From assembly GCA_025210475.1 (NCBI GenBank), contig JAOARW010000105.1:1-64000 (forward strand): DNA of 64,000 nt, given 5' to 3'. This stretch comes from Carboxylicivirga sp. GTDB lineage: Bacteria; Bacteroidota; Bacteroidia; Bacteroidales; Marinilabiliaceae. Below the pieces are notes generated by a model that did no database searches, had not been told where the DNA came from, and saw only the letters and a program-made list of their open reading frames with translations. Shown here in pieces: positions 18,101 through 26,308 of the stretch. The stretch's first letter is position 1. Each line of letters starts with the position of its first letter. The translations under genes and the position numbers were made by a program.

Positions 18101-18439
18101 GGCAACGAGATATATGAAACGAATGATGTCATGACCAATCCTCAGAATTATTGGCGACACACATCAACAAATATTCCGGAATCCAATGTTTACGATGCAA
18201 GTTATATTAAAATCAGAGATTTAAGCATTGGCTATTCGGTGCCTAAAAGGTATTTGAAAAATACGCCAATACAAGGACTTACCTTCTCGGTAATTGGTCG
18301 AAACCTGTTTACCTTGTACAAGAATGTACCAAATATAGATCCTGAATCGACCTACAATAATGGAAATGGACAAGGCCTGGAATATGGCTCATTGCCAACT
18401 CGTCGTCATTATGGATTTAATTTAAATGTAAAGTTCTAA
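15188..18439 (+). CDS. SusC/RagA-type TonB-dependent outer-membrane transporter
   Basis: This protein is 1083 residues long from the ATG at 15188; the frame also extends to a GTG at 15152. A hydrophobic export signal ends near VVAQN (about residue 40). A CarboxypepD_reg-like domain follows (QGLVTDESG ... DGNFTISV), then a plug with the conserved LYGSRAMNGVILITTK stretch, and a 22-strand beta-barrel to the C-terminal phenylalanine. It imports an oligosaccharide with the SusD lipoprotein encoded 19 bases downstream. The LacI-type palindrome upstream points to substrate-controlled expression. Confidence 0.95.
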   Translation: MNKKSVYKLIGEVVYALNAKVYLFVSIALFILSSMQVVAQNVRTVQGLVTDESGISIPGANVSIKGTTTGTITDIDGNFTISVKELDVLHFSFIGYKAQEIPVGGKTKFTVVLEKDVTDLDEVVITALGIKREKKALGYSVTEVKADDIAKNGEVNPIASLAGKVAGVDITQTSAGPSGSKRVVIRGISELEGANQPLYVIDGVPVDNSTMGQATEWGGFDLGDGTADLNSEDIESISILKGASASALYGSRAMNGVILITTKSGKKGQNGLGIDFNSSATFDQVSTRLDEYQTIYGQGSNGLLPREGQPANNITSAWGPKLDPSIMLMQQDGNEYPYAHVDDNIQGFFRLGKTYNNSIALSSGGEKGSVRFSYTNVHNEDIIPKSGLNRNTFNLRATTEINDFMEVDAKATFISDNVDNRPAMTDEVTNIGNGLVGIVPNFNEAWLQTYVDENGNYIDYTGNDYRANPYWTLNETFNESKKNRFVGFAALNVAFTKDLKLRLKSGIDRYNSRFINFYNKNTPTKAGGVFNEINTNAEEINYEALLSYNKKIGEWNVSANLGGNIMQNKIVGNRIVGTEIVEPGIASIINFTNVEVMPSEYQKEIHSVYAFAQLGYKNFAFIDVTGRNDWSSTLPADNNSYFYPSVSGSFIFTDGFDMNLPWFTYGKLRASWAQVGSDTDPYRLALTYGLTGKSYNGMATGAIMEDFIPNSELQPQTTTSWEVGTDLRFFNNAVGLDVTYYEQTTDDQILNVEVPVVSGYRNAILNSGSLENKGIEMQLNVKPFKGDFTWDIVLNYTKVWNTVKSLHEKVDAYTIANARWSGVSVVALEGEEFGVIMGRAFKRDDDGNIVHDASTGLPIATDSPQKIGSILPDWTGGMINTFSYKNVTLKANLDVRIGGDIYSITNRQMVGGGTHAITEAGREGFNDWAKRNDDARNEWIDGGNNPDDYEPIPMDKGFVGEGVKLVGVDEEGNEIYETNDVMTNPQNYWRHTSTNIPESNVYDASYIKIRDLSIGYSVPKRYLKNTPIQGLTFSVIGRNLFTLYKNVPNIDPESTYNNGNGQGLEYGSLPTRRHYGFNLNVKF

Positions 18440-18458
18440 AACCTTGAAAAGAAAATAA

Positions 18459-20051
18459 ATGAAGACTATAAATAGATATATATTAGTTGTTTCGGTACTT
18501 TTATTAGGACTTGTAGCATGTACCGATAATTTTGAGGAAATCAATAAAAATCCTCAGGCGTTTAACTTTATCGATCCGGGTGTGCAAATGACAAAAATTC
18601 AATTGGATCTGAGTGGTAATCGCGAGGAAATCTGGCGATATGAACTGGGAATCTGCAGTCCCATGATGCAATACTTCGCTGGTTCGTGGTGGTGTCAGCA
18701 TGGCGGACAATATCGTGTTGTTGAAAAAAATCATTGGTTTACATTATGGGAAGAAATGTATCCGCGTGATATTAAAAATGTTGTTGATGTAATTCATCGA
18801 ACCGAAGGGGAAGAAGAATACCAGAATACCAGAGCTGCGGCTCGAATCCTAAAGGTTTACATGTTTTCTAAACTAACAGATTTATATGGTGATGTGCCAT
18901 ATTTTGATGCGGCAAAAGGGTATACGGATAAAATTTTTCAGCCACGCTATGATAAGCAGGAAGATATTTATGCTGATTTCTTTAAAGAACTTGATGAAGC
19001 GGTGAAAGAGTTGGATGATTCGAAAAATGGAGTTCGTGGTGATATCATGTTTGGTGGTTCGGTAGATAAGTGGAAGAAATTTGGTAACTCTTTGCGAATG
19101 CGTTTGGGTTTTCGTTTACAAAAAGTTAACCCGACCGAAGCTGAAAAACAGGTTCGTGCTGCCATTAGCGGCGGCGTGATGATGAGCAATGAAGATATCT
19201 GCAAGGTGGTTCATCTGGATTTTGATTTTGTTACAGGAGAAAACCGTGGTAATGGTCGTGCGCAGGTTTTTCATGCTTCTGATAACTCTGAGGGATATCG
19301 CTTAACCAATACTTTTGTTGATCATCTAAAAGCCACTAACGATCCTCGCCTTTTTATTTATGGAGGTACTTATTTAAGCGTAGCCGGAAGAGAGTATGGG
19401 CAAGATATTTCGGAATACCTGCAGCTTGGAATTACGCATGGTGCCATGTGGTGGAACGAGTGGTCTGACTATGGTAATTTATACGATGATGAAGGTAATT
19501 ACATTGCCTATGTTTCGCATTCGCAAAAACACATGATGCCAAGTAAATATGTGGCCGATTTTACGGCGCCATTTTTACATATGACTTATGCTGAGGTTGA
19601 ATTGCTTCTGGCCGAGGCTGCTGTGCGCGATTGGGGTGCAACAGATGCATCAATGCATTATGAAAAGGCCATTAAAGCTTCGATGGAGCATTGTGCATTG
19701 TATCCGGGAGCTCCGCTAATTGAAGGGGATGTTATTGATGATTATATTGCTAATAATCCTATGCCAGCTAGTTCTCCTGAAAACTTAAAGGCCATCCATA
19801 ATCAGTTGTGGGTTAATTTATATATGAACGGAGTTGAGGCTTATAGTAGTTTCAGACGTTCGGGATATCCGGAACTGGTTCCTTTTGAATCGGTTGAATG
19901 GTATAGCAGTGGCACCGGTGGTGTTATCCCGCGTCGTTTCTTTTATCCTGACTTTGAGGCAATAAATAATCCGGATAGCTATCAGGAAGCCATCGATCGC
20001 ATGGGTGGTACCGATGATTGGTTAAACCGAGTATGGTGGGATAAGGAATAA
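18459..20051 (+). CDS. SusD/RagB-type surface glycan-binding lipoprotein
   Basis: This 530-residue protein has a lipoprotein signal with the cysteine in GLVACTDN (about residue 21) and the start of mature SusD-like proteins, NFEEINKNPQ. It resembles the SusD-like subgroup PF12741/PF12771, with KLTDLYGDVPYFDA and MTYAEVELLLAEAA helices of the TPR core. It forms the lid on the preceding SusC barrel and captures the substrate at the cell surface. It is co-transcribed with SusC and the arylsulfotransferase-fold lipoprotein. Confidence 0.93.
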   Translation: MKTINRYILVVSVLLLGLVACTDNFEEINKNPQAFNFIDPGVQMTKIQLDLSGNREEIWRYELGICSPMMQYFAGSWWCQHGGQYRVVEKNHWFTLWEEMYPRDIKNVVDVIHRTEGEEEYQNTRAAARILKVYMFSKLTDLYGDVPYFDAAKGYTDKIFQPRYDKQEDIYADFFKELDEAVKELDDSKNGVRGDIMFGGSVDKWKKFGNSLRMRLGFRLQKVNPTEAEKQVRAAISGGVMMSNEDICKVVHLDFDFVTGENRGNGRAQVFHASDNSEGYRLTNTFVDHLKATNDPRLFIYGGTYLSVAGREYGQDISEYLQLGITHGAMWWNEWSDYGNLYDDEGNYIAYVSHSQKHMMPSKYVADFTAPFLHMTYAEVELLLAEAAVRDWGATDASMHYEKAIKASMEHCALYPGAPLIEGDVIDDYIANNPMPASSPENLKAIHNQLWVNLYMNGVEAYSSFRRSGYPELVPFESVEWYSSGTGGVIPRRFFYPDFEAINNPDSYQEAIDRMGGTDDWLNRVWWDKE

Positions 20052-20066
20052 AAAATACCAGTCTGT

Positions 20067-21368
20067 ATGTCAAGAATCTATTTATTAATTGCTATTGTTG
20101 TTCTTTTCGCGTCCTGCGAGGATGAAAATATCTACATTAATTATAATGTGGAAGTAGAGCTGAATACGCAGATGCCTCATAGTTTGAATGTGAAAGTGGA
20201 ACAGGGCATAGTTGGAGATCTGGTAGAATTTTTTGATAGCCGGACTGGTAAATTACTTTACTCAGGAAAGATTACTCAAAGTAACCAGGAGCGAATTCTG
20301 GTAAATGGACTGGAGCCCGGTTCGATGCTGAATTATGAATTGCTCATTAATAGTCGTCAACTGCAAAAAGGAGCAGTTAAGCTGTCTGACTTGCCCGATG
20401 AATATGTCAAGTTTGTATCGACATCGATTAAAGGAACGGTGAATTTGAAGCATCATTATTTGTTAATGAACAAGATGAGTGAGCCTTCAGGTATATTTTT
20501 GTTCGATGAAGATGGCAAGGTTGTTTGGTCACGTTTGTCTGATAGTTTTGTAAAGATGGTAAAGGTCACAAAGCGTGGAACTCTCTTGAGTCTTGAGGAT
20601 GATATGGGCGATAAATTCGGAAATGCAAACATCATTTTAGAAACAACATTTGCCGGTGATACCTTGGTGCACTTGCGCTTGGGAGAAGGTGGCTTTGATC
20701 GGGTGGCACATCACGATGTTGTACTGACCAAGAGAGGTACTTATGCTTTTATTACCAATGTAAATGTTGATGGTTTAGTGGTTGATGGTATTACAGAGTT
20801 AAATGCACTGGGACAAAAAGTGTGGGAATGGGATATGGCTGAATATGTTTTGCCGCTCGAGTCGGGTGATGATTTTAAGCAGCCTTGGGGCAATTCGATT
20901 GCCATTGATGATTTAGGTAACTACCTGTTGAGTTTTCGAAACCTAAGTGAAGTTTGGAATGTTAATTCATCCAATGGAAATGTTGAATGGAAATTTGGTA
21001 AAGAGACGCCGATGAGCATTGTCTGTGATTTTTTGCCGATCAATCAGCATCATGCGCAGTGGCTGGAAGGAAATCAATTGCTATTGTTTGATAATGGCAA
21101 TTCGCAAAAAAGAACGTCGAGTCGCATCATGAGGTATGCATTTAATGAGGAAATGACCAGTGCTTCCGTTGTGGATAATGTTGAGTTGCCAATAGAGTTA
21201 TATTCGCCCTATATGAGCGCCGTTGAAGTAATGGATGATAATTACATTGTAACTTCATCAATAACGAATACAGTTGCAGAAGTAGATGGTAGCGGGAAGG
21301 TTATCTGGTCAATGGCTTTCGGTGATCGGATGTTTCGGTCTCAATTAGTGTACTGGCCGTTGTATTAA
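20067..21368 (+). CDS. Arylsulfotransferase (ASST)-fold lipoprotein
   Basis: This 433-residue protein has a lipoprotein signal (LFASC, Cys about 17), a small beta N-terminal domain and a beta-propeller with features of arylsulfate sulfotransferases: AHHDVVLTKRGTY (about 214-226), LSFRNLSEVW, VEWKFG, and NQHHAQWLEGN followed by LLLFDNGN (about 327-345). The QH of the last motif and the Arg in SFRN fit catalytic positions as I recall them. The His of the usual HxNSI motif is replaced (WGNSI, about 274-278). It may move sulfate between phenolic donors and sugars, or be a non-enzymatic binding protein of the locus. It lies 16 bases after SusD. Confidence 0.72.
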   Translation: MSRIYLLIAIVVLFASCEDENIYINYNVEVELNTQMPHSLNVKVEQGIVGDLVEFFDSRTGKLLYSGKITQSNQERILVNGLEPGSMLNYELLINSRQLQKGAVKLSDLPDEYVKFVSTSIKGTVNLKHHYLLMNKMSEPSGIFLFDEDGKVVWSRLSDSFVKMVKVTKRGTLLSLEDDMGDKFGNANIILETTFAGDTLVHLRLGEGGFDRVAHHDVVLTKRGTYAFITNVNVDGLVVDGITELNALGQKVWEWDMAEYVLPLESGDDFKQPWGNSIAIDDLGNYLLSFRNLSEVWNVNSSNGNVEWKFGKETPMSIVCDFLPINQHHAQWLEGNQLLLFDNGNSQKRTSSRIMRYAFNEEMTSASVVDNVELPIELYSPYMSAVEVMDDNYIVTSSITNTVAEVDGSGKVIWSMAFGDRMFRSQLVYWPLY

Positions 21369-21412
21369 GTCTTTTTAATTAGTTTCTTTATGCTCTGATT
21401 AATATGTAAAAG

Positions 21413-22441
21413 ATGGCTTCGAAAGAAAAAAAAGGTGAAATAACAATTAACGATATAGCCAAAGAGCTGAACATCTCTCCGTCGACGGTGTCGCGTGCAT
21501 TAAATGATAATGCCAAAATAAGTGACGCCACTAAGGCAAAGGTGAGAGCTGTTGCCAATGATTTGGGATATGAGTTAAACCTTATTGCTTCAAGTCTATC
21601 AAAAAATAAAACCAATGTAATTGGGGTTATAATTCCGCATATTGGTTCCCAGTTTTTTGCCAGAGCATTAAGTGGTATTCAAGAAGTCGCACGCGGCAAT
21701 GGCTATAATGTTATTATATGCCAAACCAATGAGAGTGTGCAGCAGGAGGTTGAAATGACCCGTGTGATGAATTCAGCCAGGGTGGATGGATTGGTTTGTT
21801 GCCTGACGATTGAAACCAAGGATGTGAATCATTTTAACGTCTTTGTTAAGAAAGGAATTCCGATTGCAATGTTTGATCGGGTTAGTTATGCCGTGCCGGG
21901 GCCTAAAGTGGTGGTAGATAATTATGAGGCGGGTTATGTGGCAACCGAACATTTGATAAATATCGGTTGTAAACGTATTGCTCATTTAGCCGGAGCGCAG
22001 TCTTCGAAGGTTTTTGAGGAAAGAGCCGATGGGTATAAGGACGCGCTAAAAAAGCATAATCTTGACTTGTTGCCACAGTTTCTTTTGGCAAGTGACCTAA
22101 CCGAGCAGGATGCTCGCGACGCCATGCGCTTATGGATGAATCAGCCAGAGAAGCCTGATGGGATTTTGGCAGCGAGTGCTTCAACCGGCCTTATAATGGC
22201 AACAACGGCCAAAAATATGGGAGTTCATTTGCCCGATGAGTTATCGATAATATCTTTAGGCAATGAACGCTGTAATGAGTTTGTAACACCATCATTGTCA
22301 GCTGTTGATATGCCAGGTTATGAAATGGGAAAAGCAGCTGTGGGACAATTGATTGATTGTTTAAAAGAAGATAAAGAAGACAATTCAATCACTCTTAAAC
22401 CTATTCAGTTATTAATCAGAAATTCCTCATTTAAACATTAA
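21413..22441 (+). CDS. LacI-family transcriptional regulator of the glycan locus
   Basis: This 342-residue protein has an N-terminal LacI helix-turn-helix (ITINDIAKELNISPSTVSRA, about residues 9-28), a hinge (about 50-60) and a periplasmic-binding-protein-like effector domain beginning NVIGVIIPHIG. It should bind palindromes of the ATGCAA-n-CG-n-TTGCAT kind, and two such sites flank the locus (15100-15117 and 22485-22500). The effector is probably a sugar or phosphosugar from the pathway. It is encoded within the locus, 45 bases after the ASST-fold gene, so it is likely autoregulated through the SusC promoter. Confidence 0.93.
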   Translation: MASKEKKGEITINDIAKELNISPSTVSRALNDNAKISDATKAKVRAVANDLGYELNLIASSLSKNKTNVIGVIIPHIGSQFFARALSGIQEVARGNGYNVIICQTNESVQQEVEMTRVMNSARVDGLVCCLTIETKDVNHFNVFVKKGIPIAMFDRVSYAVPGPKVVVDNYEAGYVATEHLINIGCKRIAHLAGAQSSKVFEERADGYKDALKKHNLDLLPQFLLASDLTEQDARDAMRLWMNQPEKPDGILAASASTGLIMATTAKNMGVHLPDELSIISLGNERCNEFVTPSLSAVDMPGYEMGKAAVGQLIDCLKEDKEDNSITLKPIQLLIRNSSFKH

Positions 22442-22484
22442 GATTAAAATCAGAAGCATTAAGACATAAGTCTTACAAATGAAA

Positions 22485-22500
22485 ATGCAAGCGCTTGCAT
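22485..22500. promoter_or_regulatory. Perfect LacI-type operator upstream of the GH2 gene
   Basis: ATGCAAGCGCTTGCAT is a perfect 16-bp palindrome 46 bases before the GH2 start, and it matches the site upstream of SusC except at one position. Its TTG lies 20 bases before CATTTTTG (22518-22525), a near match to the -7 element. Confidence 0.85.
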
Positions 22501-22546
22501 AAAATTATTAATTTAGGCATTTTTGTAAATGCTAAAATGTATTTCA

Positions 22547-25168
22547 ATGAAAACATCTGTTATAATGGCTTTTTTAATGGCTCTGATAATGAGCTGTCAG
22601 CCTGATGAAAATAAAAATTCAATACAAGTGTTAAACGAAAACTGGTACATACAGTCAGCCGACAAGCTAAATGCAGGAGGAGAGAAACTCAGTCAGGCTA
22701 TTTATGATCAAAAAGCCTGGGTAAAAGGTAATATTCCGGCAACGGTTATGACCATTTTAAAAGATAATGGAGAATATCCCAATCTTTTTATGGGCAAAAA
22801 TATGGATGCTGTTGATCATTCTCGCTTCCAGCAAACATGGTGGTATCGTAAGGTTTTTCAGTTATCAGAATTTAGCAAGGAAAATGTGTATCAATTGCGT
22901 TTCGAAGGATTGAACTACAAGGCTAATATCTGGATTAATGGCCAAAAGGTTGGTGATCAATCCAATATTGAAGGGCCTTTTAGCCGCTGGACTTTTGATG
23001 TCAGTGATTATTTAATTGAAGGAGCAAATGCCATCGCTGTTGAAATCATCCCACCTGTGAAGGGCGATTTAACCATTGGATTTGTTGATTGGAATCCAGC
23101 CGCGCCAGATCAGAATATGGGACTTTGGCGGGGAGTTGAATTAATTACTTCTAAAGCTATTTCCATAGAATCACCTTATGTGACTACAAAGCTCGATCGA
23201 GATAACCGGAAGAATGCCGAACTGTCTGTCACCACCTTGCTTACGAATCATTCCAATAAAAAAGAACAAGTTACATTGGAAGTTGCAATTGAAGGAATTG
23301 GCACCATTGCTAAAAAGGTGGATATGAAAGCAGGCGAATCGCGCGATGTAATACTTACAGCTAAAGATTACCCGGAACTGAATGTGAAAAATGCCAGTTT
23401 GTGGTGGCCTAATAACCTGGGTGATCCTGTATTGCACAACATGACTGTTAAGGCTAAAGTAAAAGGCAGTGTTTCGCAAGAGATTAATACACGTTTTGGA
23501 ATTCGTGAAATTGAACAGTTTTTGAATGCAGACGGTCACAAAGGCTGGAAAATTAATGGAAAGCCTTTAACAATAAAGGGTGCCGGATGGGTAGATGATA
23601 TGTTTTTAGCCGATAGCAAGGACAAGGTGCTTGCCCAGGTGGAATATGTAAAACACATGAACCTTAACTGTATTCGATTGGAAGGCTTTTGGGGACGTGA
23701 TAAAACCATCTATGAGGCAGCCGATGAAAATGGTCTTTTAATTATGATCGGATGGAGCTGTCATTGGGAATGGGAAGCTTATTGCGGTCGGCCACAAACC
23801 GATTTTATGTCCATAACAGGAGAAGAAGAAATTGAACGCCACGCTTTATCCTATCGCGATCAAGTCATGTATTTGCGTAACCATCCAAGCGTTTTTTTAT
23901 GGGTGTTTGGAAGTGATAAACTACCCGTGCCGGAATTGGAAGCTAAACTTAATAAATACATTAACGAGGTGGATAATTCCCGACCTTTGCTGGCATCCTG
24001 TAAGTATCAGGATTTTGGCACAGATCACTTTAATCACAGTGAGGTAAGTGGAGCTACAGGTGTTAAGATGTTAGGCCCTTATGGTTATGTGCCTCCGGTG
24101 TATTGGTACATTGATACAATTGCCGGTGGTGCCTATGGCTTTAATACCGAAACTGGCCCCGGCGCTCAGGTACCTCCATTGGAAAGTATTAAACGTATGA
24201 TTCCTGAAGAAAACTTATGGCCTATCGATGATGTTTGGAACTTTCACTGTGGGCGTCACGAATTCGGTTCCCTGGATCGCTATTTAAATTCGTTTAATAA
24301 ACGCTATGGTGAAACTGATAATTTACCCGAGTTTGCATTCAAGTCTCAGATTTCGAACTACGAAGCAATTCGTCCGATGTTTGAATCATTTCAGGCAAAC
24401 AAGTATGAGGCAACCGGTGTAATTCAATGGATGCTGAATTCGGCATGGCCCGAAATGTTCTGGCAATTATATGATTATTATTTAGTGCCCAATGGTGCGT
24501 TTTACGGGACTAAAAAGGCTTGTCAGCCCATCAATGCAGTGTATAATTATAAGGATAAAAATATATACTGGGTAAACGATTTTAATTCGGATGTTTCGGA
24601 TCATAATTTAAAAGTCACAGTATATGATGTTAAATCCAAAGAACTGTACAGCGACAAAGTTCAGTTAAACATGGATGCACATTCTTCGGGTTTTGCATTG
24701 GAAATACCAAAGTTAAAAGGGCTGACTGATACTTATTTTATAAACCTGGAGATTACTGATAAATCTGGCGATTTGGTGGCCGATAATTTCTATTGGTTAT
24801 CTACCAAAGCCGATGAAATGGCATTTGAAAAAACGACCTGGGTTTATACTCCGCCAAAAGATTATGCTAATTTACAAGCGCTTAACGATTTGCAAAAAGT
24901 AGATATTAAAACCAGCTGGAATCAGCGCGTAGAAGGTAAGTACACTTATTTTACTTGTCAGTTAGAGAATTCATCCAGTCAGATTGCCTTTTTTATCGAA
25001 GCAAGAGTTATCGACAGAGCAACTAATCGTATGATTGTACCCGTTTTTTGGGATGATAATTATGTGAGTATAATGCCCAATGGAACCAAGGTGCTTACTG
25101 CAAAAATAGAAACAGAGCTTCTGCCTGATAATTTGAATTTTGTAGTTGAAGGATGGAATAAAAACTAA
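22547..25168 (+). CDS. GH2 lipoprotein, exo-beta-D-glucosaminidase-like
   Basis: This protein is 873 residues long from the ATG at 22547, which opens a good lipoprotein signal (LIMSC, Cys about 17); an upstream ATG at 22529 is also possible. It has a GH2 sugar-binding N-terminal domain (WYIQSAD ... NIPATVMTIL, TWWYRKVF), an Ig-like middle and a TIM barrel. The acid/base site reads Gly-Ser-Asp (Asp about 457) instead of the usual Asn-Glu. The likely nucleophile is the Glu in NTETGPG (about 535). A Ser-Asp pair is what I recall for exo-chitosanases of the CsxA type, so it probably releases glucosamine from chitosan oligomers. Beta-mannosidase-like activity is the main alternative. Confidence 0.8.
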   Translation: MKTSVIMAFLMALIMSCQPDENKNSIQVLNENWYIQSADKLNAGGEKLSQAIYDQKAWVKGNIPATVMTILKDNGEYPNLFMGKNMDAVDHSRFQQTWWYRKVFQLSEFSKENVYQLRFEGLNYKANIWINGQKVGDQSNIEGPFSRWTFDVSDYLIEGANAIAVEIIPPVKGDLTIGFVDWNPAAPDQNMGLWRGVELITSKAISIESPYVTTKLDRDNRKNAELSVTTLLTNHSNKKEQVTLEVAIEGIGTIAKKVDMKAGESRDVILTAKDYPELNVKNASLWWPNNLGDPVLHNMTVKAKVKGSVSQEINTRFGIREIEQFLNADGHKGWKINGKPLTIKGAGWVDDMFLADSKDKVLAQVEYVKHMNLNCIRLEGFWGRDKTIYEAADENGLLIMIGWSCHWEWEAYCGRPQTDFMSITGEEEIERHALSYRDQVMYLRNHPSVFLWVFGSDKLPVPELEAKLNKYINEVDNSRPLLASCKYQDFGTDHFNHSEVSGATGVKMLGPYGYVPPVYWYIDTIAGGAYGFNTETGPGAQVPPLESIKRMIPEENLWPIDDVWNFHCGRHEFGSLDRYLNSFNKRYGETDNLPEFAFKSQISNYEAIRPMFESFQANKYEATGVIQWMLNSAWPEMFWQLYDYYLVPNGAFYGTKKACQPINAVYNYKDKNIYWVNDFNSDVSDHNLKVTVYDVKSKELYSDKVQLNMDAHSSGFALEIPKLKGLTDTYFINLEITDKSGDLVADNFYWLSTKADEMAFEKTTWVYTPPKDYANLQALNDLQKVDIKTSWNQRVEGKYTYFTCQLENSSSQIAFFIEARVIDRATNRMIVPVFWDDNYVSIMPNGTKVLTAKIETELLPDNLNFVVEGWNKN

Positions 25169-25419
25169 TTTGAAGATGGTATGAAGCCGGATTTAACCAG
25201 GCTTAGCCTTAATACCGGAAGCAACCGGCTTCATTACCATTTACTATTTATTGTAACAAGACGCAGCTAACACTATGAAGATACGATGTATCTGGAGTGC
25301 TGATGTGCGTCGACGTTATTATGCCAATTTCAATGTGATGTTGGCAATAACCTGAGTTCGATTTAAATTTCAGAACTCAGATTGAACTCAGGTTGATAAT
25401 TAAGCTCATAGGAAGAAAT
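25169..25419 (+). promoter_or_regulatory. Intercistronic region with three inverted repeats before the ROK genes
   Basis: A long hairpin at 25176-25240 pairs ATGGTATGAAGCCGG with CCGGCTTCATTACCAT (one bulged base) and may end the GH2 transcript. TGCCAA/TTGGCA form an inverted repeat at 25322-25346. ACCTGAGTTC (25350-25359) pairs with GAACTCAGGT (25384-25393), and GAACTCAG is repeated directly at 25373-25380 and 25384-25391. These sit just before the ROK ribosome site and look like operator or leader structures. Confidence 0.5.
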
Positions 25420-26289
25420 ATGGAACAGAAAAGAACAATTATAGGTGTGGATTTGGGGGGAACGAATATGCGTGCTGGTTTGGTTGAAGGAGATCAACTT
25501 CTGCAAGTGGAGTCATGTTTGGTACCCAAAACAAATGTTGCCAGTGAAGTTACTCAGACCTTAATAACCACCATAAAAAATGTATTAACTCCAAAGGTAG
25601 AAGGGATTGGAGTTGGGGTGCCCAGTTTAGTTAAATCAAGCCAGGGTATTGTGTATGATGTGCAAAATATTCCATCGTGGAAAAAAATTCCTTTAAAGGC
25701 TATTCTGGAACAGGAATTTGGGTTGCCCGTTTATATCAATAACGATGCGAACTGTTTTGCCGTTGGTGAGCGGGTTTATGGTGCCGGGCAGGAGTATGAT
25801 GATTTTGTTGGGTTAATTACCGGAACAGGAGTTGGCGGCGGAATTATAAAAAATGGTCATTTATTGCCCGATCAGAATTGTGGCGCCGGTGAGTTTGGGA
25901 TGATGCCCTATCTGGAACATGATTATGAATATTATTGCAGTGGGCAGTTCTTTGAAAATGTACATCAAACTAATGGCGAAGAGTTGGCTCAAAGAGCGGC
26001 AAAAGGCGATAAGAAAGCATTGAGTCTTTTTCAGGAGTATGGCCAACATTTGGGTAAGGCTATTAAAGCCATATTGTTTGCTGTGGATCCCAATGCGATT
26101 GTTCTGGGTGGGTCAGTTTCGAAATCTTACGATTATTATAATAAAGCTATGTGGGAAGAAATTTCAACTTTCCCTTATCAGTTTGTGCTTGAAAATTTCG
26201 AAATTGTGCCATCCAAAGTAAAGGAAATTGCTATTTTAGGTGCCGCTGCATTGTACATAGATGCAGTAGTGGAATCTAAAGCATTGTAA
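25420..26289 (+). CDS. ROK-family sugar kinase
   Basis: This protein is 289 residues long from the ATG at 25420, which has GGAAG just upstream; a longer frame uses a TTG at 25393. It has the phosphate-binding GVDLGGTN motif (Asp about 11), the catalytic NNDANC motif (about 109-114) and TGTGVGGGI (about 137-145). The usual ROK zinc motif with three cysteines (CxCGxxGCxE) is reduced to YYCSGQFFE, so it probably lacks the zinc. It would phosphorylate a sugar released by the locus, plausibly glucosamine. It is followed 19 bases later by a paralogue. Confidence 0.88.
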   Translation: MEQKRTIIGVDLGGTNMRAGLVEGDQLLQVESCLVPKTNVASEVTQTLITTIKNVLTPKVEGIGVGVPSLVKSSQGIVYDVQNIPSWKKIPLKAILEQEFGLPVYINNDANCFAVGERVYGAGQEYDDFVGLITGTGVGGGIIKNGHLLPDQNCGAGEFGMMPYLEHDYEYYCSGQFFENVHQTNGEELAQRAAKGDKKALSLFQEYGQHLGKAIKAILFAVDPNAIVLGGSVSKSYDYYNKAMWEEISTFPYQFVLENFEIVPSKVKEIAILGAAALYIDAVVESKAL

Positions 26290-26308
26290 TTACAATCAAT
26301 AAACGGAT

